Source of the DNA: Deltaproteobacteria bacterium
Lineage (GTDB): Bacteria > Desulfobacterota > Desulfobacteria > Desulfobacterales > C00003060
Direction of reading: 5' to 3'
Assembly: GCA_003647275.1 (NCBI GenBank)
Contig: QMMN01000019.1
Location: forward strand, 1 to 41,248
DNA length: 41,248 nucleotides
Shown: one piece after another, positions 33,285 to 41,180 of the stretch
Layout of the letters: each line of letters begins with the position of its first letter
Position numbering within the stretch: position 1 is the stretch's first letter
Translations under genes and position numbers: made by a program
Notes under the pieces: generated by a model
Told to the model about the DNA's origin: nothing
The model's input: the letters and a program-made list of their open reading frames with translations, nothing else
Database searches by the model: none

Positions 33285-33738
33285 CTGTTTTTACACGCTT
33301 GAGATAGCTTTTTATAATAAGACCGAACTACGATAGCCCGAAAAAAACTATAATATGCTGGGATTAAAAGCTAAAAAGATTCTCGCTTTTACCATCTGCA
33401 TAACCCGATGAATGATGCATAAAGGCTGGCTCAATATGGCTCGGTAAGGGTTGAGACAACGGAAAATCGCGGGGCAGTAAAAACTGGAACAATGATACGA
33501 GAACCTGTTAAGAGCTTTTTCCCCTATTGTTCCCATGACTTTTATGGAGGGTTCAGTCGATGCTACCCAGGGGATAGATGTTTTGACCCGCTGCGTCTCG
33601 CCACGCGAAGCGCTGCCGCAAGGCAGAACTCCCTGCCTTGTAAGCAGAGTCAATGGAAGCTATACAAAATGGATATTTTCCTTACTGGGTGCGTAAGCCC
33701 CCGAAGCAAATCTCGTCCTGCAGGTAGGCAGCTTCACA
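33285..33738. other. 454-bp spacer between msbA and lptF
   Basis: I see no convincing gene. It holds several small hairpins: GGAACAAT (33486-33493) facing ATTGTTCC (33526-33533), CTGCC-GCAA-GGCAG near 33612-33625, and CTGC/GCAG around CTTGTAA near 33633-33647. A GCGAAGCGCTGCC stretch resembles parts of family C, so this may be a decayed copy. An open frame of 101 residues on the minus strand (33348-33653) has no recognisable domain and looks spurious. Confidence 0.4.
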
Positions 33739-35517
33739 TTATTGTACGTTACGCACTTGACCATTACTATTTTCAAACTGCATTTCGTAAAGTTTGTAAT
33801 ACTCGCCATGTAAGGCCAAGAGCTCCTCATGTTTTCCTTTCTCTACAATTCTGCCATCCACGATTACGACAATCCGGTCGGCGTGCCGGACGGTCGAAAG
33901 CCTGTGGGCGATCACAAAGGTCGTTCGACCCTTCATCAGGTTTTCAAGGGCACGCTGAACTGCCAGCTCTGATTCACTATCCAAGGAAGAGGTTGCTTCA
34001 TCCAGGATTAGGATGGGGGCATTCTTCAAAAGCGCTCGGGCAATGCAAACACGTTGCTTTTCCCCTCCCGAAAGCCGCACGCCCCGTTCGCCGACCACCG
34101 TGTCAAACTTGTCAGGAAGCCGCTGAATAAAATCATAGGCATAAGCGGCTTTGGCTGCTGCATGGATATCTGATTCTATCGCATTAGGATTTCCATATGC
34201 AATATTGTTTCGAACGGTATCATTAAAAAGAATGGGGTCTTGGGTCACGATGCCTATCTGGCTGCGAAGCGAGGCAATGGTCATATCCCGGATATCATGC
34301 CCGTCTATGAAGATCGCCCCTTCGGTGACATCGTAAAAGCGAGGAATCAGATTCACCAGGCTGGTCTTGCCACCGCCGCTCATGCCCACCAAGGCCACAA
34401 TTTCACCTCTTTTGACCTCAAGATTGATGTTTTTTAGGACCATTTGGTCATCATATTTGAAAAACACATTTCGGAAAACCACTGAATGGGGCCCTGATTC
34501 AATTTCGATGGCGTCCTCCCGTTCGACAATATCAGATGTCGTATCGAGAATGTCGTAGATTCGAACGGCTGCTGCCAGGCCTTCCTGAATCGTATTATTA
34601 AGTCCGCTCATCTTTTTGACAGGCTCATACAACATGATGAGTGCCGCCATAAAAGAAAAGAAGGTCCCGGGTGTAGAGGTCCCCTTGATGACCTTGTATC
34701 CCCCATACCAAATAATCAGGGTAATACCAATACCACCTAGCAGTTCCATAACCGGCGAAGATATGGATCTAACCGCTACGGCCTTCATTTCATAGGTAAA
34801 TAACCGAAAGGTCCTTTCAAAAAAACGACGGCTTTCATAAGTTTCCATCCCAAAGGCCTTGACAATTCTATTGTTGGTAAAGGTCTCGTGGAGAAGGAAA
34901 CTCATATCACCAATGGCTTCCTGGCATCGTGTGCTCAGCCGCCGCAACCGCCTTCCAAAATTCACAATCGGGATTACAGCCAACGGAAAGATAATAATTG
35001 CAATCAAGGCCAACTTCCAGTCGCGGTAAAAGATAACGACTAGCAGGCCTATGATTGTAAAGAAATCTTTTAACACGCCTGTAATAGCATTCGATACCAT
35101 TCCCTTAACAATATTGACATCATTGATAATCCTTGCCATGAGGATTCCAGTCTTGTTCTTTTGGAAAAAGGACAGCGGCAACATCTGAATATGAACGTAG
35201 AGCTTGTCCCGCAGTCGCCTGATAATGCTGTGCCCCACATAATTCATCAGATAGGATTGTCCAAAATAGCAAGCCCCTCTTAACGCATAGAGGAGGAAAA
35301 TGGCAAAGGGAAGGAGTTTCAACATTCTCATATCTTTTTTGAAAAAGATTTCATCCAGCACGGGCTTTACTAAATAAGCAGTTGCCGCGGTTAAGAATGC
35401 CACAAAAATCATGCACAACATAGCCACAACGAGACGAAGCCACTGGGACTTTATAAGCTCCAAAATTCGCTGATATATTTTTAGCAAGTCGGTGTCGCCT
35501 TTTTTGTTCTCAGTCAT
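33739..35517 (-). CDS. msbA: Lipid A export ABC transporter MsbA
   Basis: 592 residues, a half-transporter that flips lipid A-core across the inner membrane. Six membrane helices (about 25-300) are followed by an ATPase domain with Walker A GMSGGGKTS (about 378-386), signature LSGGEKQR (about 482), Walker B ILILDE (about 502) and the H-loop IAHRLS. I use the ATG at 35515-35517 (MTENKKG); a GTG three codons earlier is possible. It lies downstream of the DUF374 gene, across a 202-bp family A hairpin spacer. All catalytic motifs are intact. Substrate inferred from context and subfamily. Confidence 0.92.
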   Translation of the reverse strand: MTENKKGDTDLLKIYQRILELIKSQWLRLVVAMLCMIFVAFLTAATAYLVKPVLDEIFFKKDMRMLKLLPFAIFLLYALRGACYFGQSYLMNYVGHSIIRRLRDKLYVHIQMLPLSFFQKNKTGILMARIINDVNIVKGMVSNAITGVLKDFFTIIGLLVVIFYRDWKLALIAIIIFPLAVIPIVNFGRRLRRLSTRCQEAIGDMSFLLHETFTNNRIVKAFGMETYESRRFFERTFRLFTYEMKAVAVRSISSPVMELLGGIGITLIIWYGGYKVIKGTSTPGTFFSFMAALIMLYEPVKKMSGLNNTIQEGLAAAVRIYDILDTTSDIVEREDAIEIESGPHSVVFRNVFFKYDDQMVLKNINLEVKRGEIVALVGMSGGGKTSLVNLIPRFYDVTEGAIFIDGHDIRDMTIASLRSQIGIVTQDPILFNDTVRNNIAYGNPNAIESDIHAAAKAAYAYDFIQRLPDKFDTVVGERGVRLSGGEKQRVCIARALLKNAPILILDEATSSLDSESELAVQRALENLMKGRTTFVIAHRLSTVRHADRIVVIVDGRIVEKGKHEELLALHGEYYKLYEMQFENSNGQVRNVQ

Positions 35518-35580
35518 GCTACACACAAAATCAGGAAAAGATTTGAACTTATGGGCTTCGTCCTAATTGGAGTACTGAAA

Positions 35581-35712
35581 AGTGAGCTAAAGTGCCTAAA
35601 ATGAGCTAAAGTGAGCTAAAGTTGAGGACCTGAAAAAACCTTTCTTAAAAAGTTATTTTATTCCTTTAAAACTTTAGGCACTTTAGTCCACTTTAGCTCA
35701 CTTTAGTTCACT
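35581..35712. repeat. Family A long hairpin
   Basis: The left arm (35581-35623) has four GTG(N2-3)CTAAA units; the right arm (35670-35712) has four on the other strand. The units stay in register with a period of 9-10 bp, so mismatches fall mainly at the variable bases. The loop is AT-rich (AAAAAACC, TTTTATT). It fills the spacer between the DUF374 gene and msbA. Confidence 0.85.
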
Positions 35713-35719
35713 TTGGGTG

Positions 35720-36397
35720 TTACTCTATTGCGTGACCGTAGTAGTGGTCGACGGTTTTTGTAATTCGATTGAGTTCATTCTCCAGCATGGTACAATAGAT
35801 CTTTTCTGCATCTCGATCAAGTTCCCGGGGCACTGATATAGGGGTACCGTATATTACCCGGCCCTCTGTAAAGGGATAGGGAAGAATAAAGCGATCCCAG
35901 CTGGAAAAGACCTTGATCCGACGGGCGCTGTAGCTCACCGGGACAATGGGATACCCTGTCTTTTTAGCCAGGATAATGACCCCTGGCTGGACCTTAAACC
36001 GCGGGCCCCTTGGACCATCAGGGACAACAACCCCGGGACGATTCTCTTCTCTTAAAGTCTTGATTAACCTTGCCATGGCCCGAACACCATACCGTGAGGT
36101 AGATCCGCGAATGGTCTTGTGACCCTGGCGTTGAAGTATCCGTGCGATGATCTCCCCATCCTTGGATTTACTGACGAGGATGGCAGCACCCAATCCCTTG
36201 TAAAGGTAGCTGAGTACAAGTATCCTCGAATGCCAAAAGGCAAAGATAAATCTCCTGGACTCGATCTCCGCCCGTGCCTTTTCAAAGTCAACCGCTTTAA
36301 TCCGCATCGTGCTACAAATCAGATCAACCAAGCCTTTCCCCAGCCAACCGACCAACCACCATTTCAATCTAGCCCATCGATCTAACTGTCTCACCAT
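35720..36397 (-). CDS. DUF374 lysophospholipid acyltransferase-like protein
   Basis: A short member of the acyltransferase superfamily found with lipid A genes in many Gram-negatives. Hallmarks are FAFWHSRIL (H at about residue 56), SKSKDGEIIARIL, RGSTSRYGVRAM, and VVPDGPRGPRFKVQPGVIILAKKTGYPIVPV. From the ATG at 36395-36397 it is 225 residues, the usual size. The open frame extends 48 codons upstream, but that part is translated family B repeat (VSDTGNGHGHENFDF) and is not believed. It may add an acyl chain to lipid A or a related lipid. It sits between lpxB and msbA. The exact start is somewhat uncertain, since no strong ribosome-binding site is seen. Confidence 0.85.
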   Translation of the reverse strand: MVRQLDRWARLKWWLVGWLGKGLVDLICSTMRIKAVDFEKARAEIESRRFIFAFWHSRILVLSYLYKGLGAAILVSKSKDGEIIARILQRQGHKTIRGSTSRYGVRAMARLIKTLREENRPGVVVPDGPRGPRFKVQPGVIILAKKTGYPIVPVSYSARRIKVFSSWDRFILPYPFTEGRVIYGTPISVPRELDRDAEKIYCTMLENELNRITKTVDHYYGHAIE

Positions 36398-36492
36398 ATG
36401 AAAAACCAACCAGTGCCGGGAGTATTCCAGGTTCTTACACCCGTGTGAGTAAATCCGACACGAAGTGAAGCTTGCGCTAAAATCGAAATTTT

Positions 36493-36561
36493 CGTGTCCG
36501 TGTCCGTTTCCCGTGTCCGAAACAACGAGATTTACGGACACGAAACACGGGCACGGACACG
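36493..36561. repeat. Family B hairpin
   Basis: CGTGTCCGTGTCCGTTTCC and CGTGTCCGAAAC on the left face GGACACGAAACACGGGCACGGACACG on the right. The right end touches the lpxB stop codon (TAA, 36562-36564) with no gap. Confidence 0.85.
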
Positions 36562-37707
36562 TTAAACACAGTTGCCCGAAAGCAGACTCATGGCCACCTC
36601 AGCAGCCCGTCTCGAAGCTCCTGGCATACCCAAACGCTCTCCCACTTGAAGTAGTTCGTGCCGCATCTGGGCAAGCCCTTTCTCATCTCTGAGCATCCTC
36701 AAGGCCTGGTCAGCAATCGTTTCGGCTGAGGCATCCGCCTGAATCAGCTCAGGCACAATCTGCCTGCCAGCAACCAAGTTGGCCAATCCAATATGCTTTA
36801 CCCGAATTAAGCATTTCCCGAGCCAGTAGCTGAGTGCGGACACCTTATACACAATGATCATAGGCGTACCTGTTATCGCCGCCTCCAGCGTCACGGTGCC
36901 AGAAGCTGTTATGACGAGCCTGGCCACCCGCAATACATCGTGGAGTCTATTTGACAGGATCAAAAACCTTGTATTTGTCCCCCGGACCTCGGCCTCCACG
37001 CCAGCCCTATCCACAGAAGAGGCAACAGGTATGGCAAAGCGGATGCCCTCAACCCGTTCCGACAAAATCTCTGCCACCTGCACCATCGTGGGAAGAAGGC
37101 GTGTGACCTCCTCATTCCGACTTCCGGGCAGAAGACCCACGAGCAAACCATTACCCTTCAGGTCTTCAGCTTTCCCCTCGGTTGCTTCGGGCTGCATGGT
37201 ATCCAGTAAGGGATGCCCTACAAAGGTTACCGGTACGTTCCACTTCTTGTAAAAATCCACCTCGAACGGGAAGATGACCACCATGTGGTCAACGACCCCC
37301 TTAATCTTTTTTACCCTACCTGTGCGCCACGCCCACACCTGGGGACTGATATAGTACATCACAGGGATACCCAGTCTCTGGGCCACGTGAGCAACACGCA
37401 GGTTAAAGTCTGGGAAATCGATCAAGATTAGAAGATCAGGACGACTTTCTCTGAGGTCTTGCTTTGCGAGTTTAAGGGCTCTCAGAAGAAGATTGATTTT
37501 TGAAAAGGCCTCAGAAATCCCAACGACAGCCATTTCAGAATTGTCAATCCGTATCCGAACACCAGCTTGTCGAAGGGCATTGCCACCTATCCCGAAGAAT
37601 TCAAGGCCTGGGTTGAGCCCTAGCATTGCTCTCACCAAGTGTGCCCCGTGAAGATCCCCAGAGGCCTCTCCGGCGATAATCATAATCTTTTTCTTGTAAC
37701 TGATCAC
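36562..37707 (-). CDS. lpxB: Lipid-A-disaccharide synthase
   Basis: 381 residues, GT19. Joins UDP-2,3-diacylglucosamine and lipid X to make the tetraacyldisaccharide. The N-terminal IMIIAGEASGDLHGAHLV, PDLLILIDFPDFNLRVA, YISPQVWAWRTGRVKKI, FPFEVDFYKKWNVPVTFVGHPLLD and LLPGSRNEEVTRLLP are all standard. The GTG at 37705-37707 gives the full frame; the ATG at M9 (37681-37683) is an equally plausible start. It is followed by the family B hairpin and preceded, across 85 bp, by the Gfo/Idh gene. Assignment is firm. Confidence 0.94.
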   Translation of the reverse strand: MISYKKKIMIIAGEASGDLHGAHLVRAMLGLNPGLEFFGIGGNALRQAGVRIRIDNSEMAVVGISEAFSKINLLLRALKLAKQDLRESRPDLLILIDFPDFNLRVAHVAQRLGIPVMYYISPQVWAWRTGRVKKIKGVVDHMVVIFPFEVDFYKKWNVPVTFVGHPLLDTMQPEATEGKAEDLKGNGLLVGLLPGSRNEEVTRLLPTMVQVAEILSERVEGIRFAIPVASSVDRAGVEAEVRGTNTRFLILSNRLHDVLRVARLVITASGTVTLEAAITGTPMIIVYKVSALSYWLGKCLIRVKHIGLANLVAGRQIVPELIQADASAETIADQALRMLRDEKGLAQMRHELLQVGERLGMPGASRRAAEVAMSLLSGNCV

Positions 37708-37792
37708 GGGGTATTTTTTCTCTCACAGAGGCTCAGAGTTCTTGAGCTAAATCTTTGAAAGGAGCGGGTGAGAAAACCCTGGAATCGCAATC

Positions 37793-38764
37793 CTATAATG
37801 ACCCGCCCTTTCCCAGAAACTTCTTATTGGTTGCCTTGATCTGGTCCCTGATACTAAGACCAACCTGCAGGGCATTCCGCCCATCCCGAGCTGATACCAC
37901 TGGCGCCTCACGATTTCTTACTGACTGCACAAATGACCCCAGTTCAGACCATAAGGAATCAGCTTCATTAAAGGTTGATCGTTGCAAAGACATACCAGGG
38001 ATGGGGAGCTCGGTCCCTTTCCCGTCCTTTCTGATAATGGTAATATCATGATTCGCATAATCGACCGAAATATAGGTATCTTTCTGAAAAATACGTATCT
38101 TTCGCATATTTTTCAGGGAGATGCGGCTGGCGGTTATATTGGCAATACAGCCGTTTTCAAAGACCAATCGCGCATTGGCTATGTCCACATGAGAAGATAT
38201 GACCGGAACACCAGCAGCATGAACATCCTTAAGTTCGGACTTGACAAAGTTTAATATGATGTCGATGTCATGAATCATCAAATCCAACACCACATCCACT
38301 TCGGTTCCTCGTTCCTTAAAAACATGCAAGCGGTGAGACTCTATGAACATGGGGCTGTCCACGACTTCGCTCAGAGCTATTACTGCAGGATTGAATCGTT
38401 CTAAGTGGCCCACCTGAATGATGGGACCTCTAGAATCGGCAATCCGTATCAAGGTGTCAGCCTCCTCCAGCGTCTCTGTTATCGGCTTTTCGATCAGGAC
38501 ATCCACGTCATTTTCAAGGAAATCCCGGCTGATCGGAAAATGGAGCGGGGTGGGGACCACCACGCTGACCGCATCCACCTCCCCGAGAAGATCCCGGTAA
38601 TCGGTAAAGGATTCAGTTCCTAGCCGCTTTGCAACATCTTGGGCCCTTTCGGGAACAATGTCCACCACACCCACCAGCTCTACCCCATCCATTCGGGCAT
38701 ATTTCTCAGCATGGAATTTTCCCAGATATCCGACCCCTACGACTCCGACGCGTAATGGTTTCAT
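37793..38764 (-). CDS. Gfo/Idh/MocA oxidoreductase, GnnA-like candidate
   Basis: 323 residues with a Rossmann domain (VGVVGVGYLGKFHAEKY, 6-22), the EKP motif (92-94) and a C-terminal alpha/beta domain with DLMIHDIDIIL. An NAD(P)-dependent sugar oxidoreductase of this family, GnnA, oxidises the 3-OH of UDP-GlcNAc so that a partner transaminase, GnnB, can make UDP-GlcNAc3N for amide-linked lipid A; in Acidithiobacillus gnnA and gnnB lie by lpxA. Here it is flanked by lpxI and lpxB, matching that pattern, but no GnnB-like gene is in the window. The family call is firm; the substrate is inference. The ATG start has no strong ribosome-binding site. Confidence 0.8.
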   Translation of the reverse strand: MKPLRVGVVGVGYLGKFHAEKYARMDGVELVGVVDIVPERAQDVAKRLGTESFTDYRDLLGEVDAVSVVVPTPLHFPISRDFLENDVDVLIEKPITETLEEADTLIRIADSRGPIIQVGHLERFNPAVIALSEVVDSPMFIESHRLHVFKERGTEVDVVLDLMIHDIDIILNFVKSELKDVHAAGVPVISSHVDIANARLVFENGCIANITASRISLKNMRKIRIFQKDTYISVDYANHDITIIRKDGKGTELPIPGMSLQRSTFNEADSLWSELGSFVQSVRNREAPVVSARDGRNALQVGLSIRDQIKATNKKFLGKGGSL

Positions 38765-38782
38765 TGCTTGCTCACATTATGG

Positions 38783-38943
38783 GTGCCTAAAGTGAACTAA
38801 AGTGAGCTAAAGTGCCTAAAGTTAAAAGAATAACCAAAACACGCTGCGACAACTTACTAACGTCCTCAACTTTAGTGCACTTTAGTTTTTAAGCAGTTTC
38901 CTTAACTTTAGCTCACTTTAGGCACTTTAGACACTTTAGCTCA
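38783..38943. repeat. Family A long hairpin
   Basis: The left arm (38783-38824) reads GTGCCTAAAGTGAACTAAA, then GTGAGCTAAAGTGCCTAAA. The right arm (38904-38943) reads the same unit in reverse. An extra unit pair, CTTTAGTGCACTTTAG, lies in the loop near 38873. The TGA stop of lpxI (38941-38943) is provided by the repeat unit itself. Confidence 0.85.
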
Positions 38944-39747
38944 CTCTTCTATACCTACAATCGCAATCCCGTTTTGATTAGCCATTGCCACCATCTCCTC
39001 CCTGTCAAACACCACGGTTTTGCCAGCCTCAATTGCCAAGACCGACGCCCCTACCTCGCACATCGTTTGAATGGTCTTGAGCCCCACAGCAGGCATGTCG
39101 AATCGCATATCCTGATCGGGCTTGCTTGCCTTGACCACCACCGTCTTTTCCTTCCCGAGCCTCCCCCCTCGTCTTATCGTAGCATCAGTGCCATCGATTG
39201 CTTCTACCGCCATCACTGACCCGCCCCGAACCACCACACTTTGTCCAATGTCTAGCCTTCCAATTTCTCTGACGATGCGCCATCCGAAACGGACATCGGC
39301 CATCTCTGATTTCGTGGGTTTGCGCCGTGTCCAGCATCCTTTTTTCGCTAAAAGTTCGGGAAGTAAAAAAGTAGAAGGGTGAATTGTTATTCCCTCTTTT
39401 TCCATCTCGCCTGCAAAGGCCCGCAGGAGTCCATCATCTTGTGTATGGTCCATCGTGGCCAGCACCTTCAGCGCCATCAGGTCCGGCCTCACCCCTGAAA
39501 ACATCTTTGTCTTGGTAATCGCCCCAGCCATCACCGCATCCCTGACGCTATTTTTCTTAAAAAATGCAATAATTTTTTTTAATTGGCCGATCTTTACCCA
39601 CTTTACCGCCTCCACAAAAGTCGCCAGACGAGGGTCAGTTTCCCCCTCGTGCGCTACTGCGTAAACCTTCAATCCCCTTTCTGTGGCCACCTTTGAAAAA
39701 ATAGTGGGGAACTGCCCGCTCCCCGCTATTAAGCCAATCCGCTCCAT
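38941..39747 (-). CDS. lpxI: UDP-2,3-diacylglucosamine pyrophosphatase LpxI
   Basis: 268 residues of the former DUF1009 family. It hydrolyses UDP-2,3-diacylglucosamine to lipid X and UMP, replacing LpxH. The N-terminus IGLIAGSGQFPTIFSKVATERG, VRDAVMAGAITKTKMFSGVRPDLMAL and the C-terminal KPDQDMRFDMPAVGLKTI (209-226, with conserved Asp residues needed for metal and catalysis) are diagnostic. Length is normal. It lies 26 bp downstream of lpxA. Use of LpxI rather than LpxH is typical of many alpha- and deltaproteobacteria. Its last codon and stop overlap a family A repeat. Confidence 0.93.
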   Translation of the reverse strand: MERIGLIAGSGQFPTIFSKVATERGLKVYAVAHEGETDPRLATFVEAVKWVKIGQLKKIIAFFKKNSVRDAVMAGAITKTKMFSGVRPDLMALKVLATMDHTQDDGLLRAFAGEMEKEGITIHPSTFLLPELLAKKGCWTRRKPTKSEMADVRFGWRIVREIGRLDIGQSVVVRGGSVMAVEAIDGTDATIRRGGRLGKEKTVVVKASKPDQDMRFDMPAVGLKTIQTMCEVGASVLAIEAGKTVVFDREEMVAMANQNGIAIVGIEE

Positions 39748-39773
39748 TGGTTCAACCTTATTAACTTGTCGTC

Positions 39774-40547
39774 TTATCTTGTTATTCCCCGCTCAGAAGA
39801 CTTTATGAAGTTTATGAAATTAATAACCTCTGGTATCTGGTCCACCTCTGCAGTGACTCTTTCAATCGCTTCGTTCAAGGTCAATCCCAGTCGAAATACA
39901 ATGCGATAGGCCCTTTTAAGGGCAAGAACCGTTTCTGTTGAAAAATTATGCCGCTGCAACCCTACGACGTTCAGCCCGTAAAGTTTCGCACGAGGGGTCC
40001 CCGAGGCGAGCACATAAGGTGGAATATCCTTTGTCACCCCGCTCACGGCTCCGATAAAGGCATAGTCTCCGATCCGAACAAATTGGTGAACTGCTACAAA
40101 GGCACCCAGGGTAGCACAATCTCCCACCCTGATATGGCCGCCAAGGCTGGCGGCATTGGCAAAGATGACCTTTCGCCCGGTGAAGCAGTCATGGGCAATG
40201 TGAGTGTATGCCATCAAAAAATTCTCTTCACCAATTTCGGTTATCCCCCCACCAAATTCGGTCCCCCTGTGAATTGTCACAAACTCTCGAATTATGCTAC
40301 CCCGACCAATCCTTACAACCGTCTTCTCCCCCCCAAATTTCAGCGCCTGAGGAATAGCGCCTATGGCTGCGTGTTCAAATATCTGACAATCGGGGCCAAT
40401 GGTCGTATACTGATTTATGGTTACATGCGAGCCAATGATGGTTCCAGCATGGATCTGAACATCACGGGCTATGACAGTATAGGGTCCAATCTGAACATTA
40501 GAATCGATCTCCGCCGCAGGATCGACGACTGCTGTAGGATGTATCAT
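39774..40547 (-). CDS. lpxA: UDP-N-acetylglucosamine acyltransferase
   Basis: 257 residues, a left-handed beta-helix of hexapeptide repeats starting IHPTAVVDPAAEIDSNVQIGPYTVIARDV. Adds the first 3-hydroxyacyl chain from ACP to the sugar nucleotide. The catalytic histidine is H119 in THIAHDCFTG (H125 in E. coli), and VAVHQFVRIGDYAFIGAVSGVTKDIPPY follows. ACAGGAG precedes the ATG, and its first bases overlap the fabZ stop by 4 bp (ATGA), so the two are translationally coupled. Whether it uses UDP-GlcNAc or UDP-GlcNAc3N matters because of the Gfo/Idh gene downstream; I cannot decide it from sequence. Confidence 0.95.
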   Translation of the reverse strand: MIHPTAVVDPAAEIDSNVQIGPYTVIARDVQIHAGTIIGSHVTINQYTTIGPDCQIFEHAAIGAIPQALKFGGEKTVVRIGRGSIIREFVTIHRGTEFGGGITEIGEENFLMAYTHIAHDCFTGRKVIFANAASLGGHIRVGDCATLGAFVAVHQFVRIGDYAFIGAVSGVTKDIPPYVLASGTPRAKLYGLNVVGLQRHNFSTETVLALKRAYRIVFRLGLTLNEAIERVTAEVDQIPEVINFINFIKSSERGITR

Positions 40548-40990
40548 GGTTTTTCTCCTGTCATGGCCATGATCTCAGCCTCTGCGACCAGCGTTCCGTC
40601 AACAGTAGCCTTGCCGGACATCTTAAAAAAGTCTGAACGTCTTTTCATGGAAATCATTTCAAAGATGAGTTGATCTCCCGGAACCACTGGTTTTCGAAAA
40701 CGTGCCTTGTCAATGCCCATAAAATAGATCAGTTCTTTGCGCTTCTCCTCTGCTCGAGAAACATAGGCTAGGATGCCGCCCACCTGGGCCATGGCTTCAA
40801 CAATAAGCACGCCCGGCATAACAGGTGTACCTGGAAAATGGCCTTGAAAAAAAGGCTCGTTAATGGTCACATTCTTGAGTCCAACGATGCGTTCATTCGG
40901 TATCATCTCCAGGACCCGGTCCACTAGGATAAAAGGATACCGATGTGGTAGAAACTCCATAATCTTTCGAATGTCATATACTGTCTCCAT
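40544..40990 (-). CDS. fabZ: (3R)-hydroxyacyl-ACP dehydratase
   Basis: 148 residues, hot-dog fold. Dehydrates 3-hydroxyacyl-ACP in fatty acid synthesis and so competes with LpxA and LpxD for the same substrate. IMEFLPHRYPFILVDRVLE opens the protein; the catalytic His and Glu lie in FFQGHFPGTPVMPGVLIVEAMAQ (H51, E65). ATG start with GAAAGG upstream. It is the first gene of the window; lpxD would commonly come before it, beyond the right edge. Overlaps lpxA by 4 bp. Confidence 0.95.
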   Translation of the reverse strand: METVYDIRKIMEFLPHRYPFILVDRVLEMIPNERIVGLKNVTINEPFFQGHFPGTPVMPGVLIVEAMAQVGGILAYVSRAEEKRKELIYFMGIDKARFRKPVVPGDQLIFEMISMKRRSDFFKMSGKATVDGTLVAEAEIMAMTGEKP

Positions 40991-41059
40991 TCCTCATGCC
41001 TTTCAAATAAGTTTGCTTATGATTGGGCTAGGATCAAACGGAAAAGTAGTTCACGAGAT

Positions 41060-41092
41060 AAGTGCCTAAAGTGAGCTAAAGTGCCTAAAGTT
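41060..41092. repeat. Family A repeat upstream of fabZ
   Basis: AAGTGCCTAAAGTGAGC and then TAAAGTGCCTAAAGTTC: three units about 70 bp upstream of the fabZ start, all in one direction, with no facing arm in the window. The rest of 40991-41248 has no gene. Confidence 0.75.
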
Positions 41093-41158
41093 CAAGGATG
41101 AAAAACTTATTCAATTGTCCTGTCTTATACATCCCGTATTCCGGAAAGCAGAATTGTA

Positions 41159-41180
41159 ACATATTGAAATAGCAATATGT
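41159..41180. terminator. Small hairpin near right edge
   Basis: ACATATTG (41159-41166) faces CAATATGT (41173-41180) around a 6-nt loop. It may end the transcript of a gene beyond the right edge. AT-rich stem with only two G/C pairs; weak evidence. Confidence 0.3.

Noticed and set aside
33632-33647. CCTGCCTTGTAAGCAG looks like a tRNA-Thr (TGT) anticodon arm
   Set aside because: No matching acceptor stem, D-arm or T-arm is found on either side, so there is no tRNA; at most a decayed fragment or chance.
33348-33653. A 101-residue minus-strand frame between lptF and msbA
   Set aside because: No domain or ribosome-binding site; overlaps hairpin-rich spacer DNA.
33492-34130. A 212-residue plus-strand open frame
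   Set aside because: Runs antisense into the ATPase domain of msbA; no recognised domain.
35581-35712. Iterated units considered as a CRISPR array
   Set aside because: Units are 9-10 bp, contiguous and without unique spacers, and no cas genes are present.
39948-40673. A 241-residue plus-strand open frame
   Set aside because: Antisense to lpxA and fabZ, which are certain genes; no domain and no ribosome-binding site.
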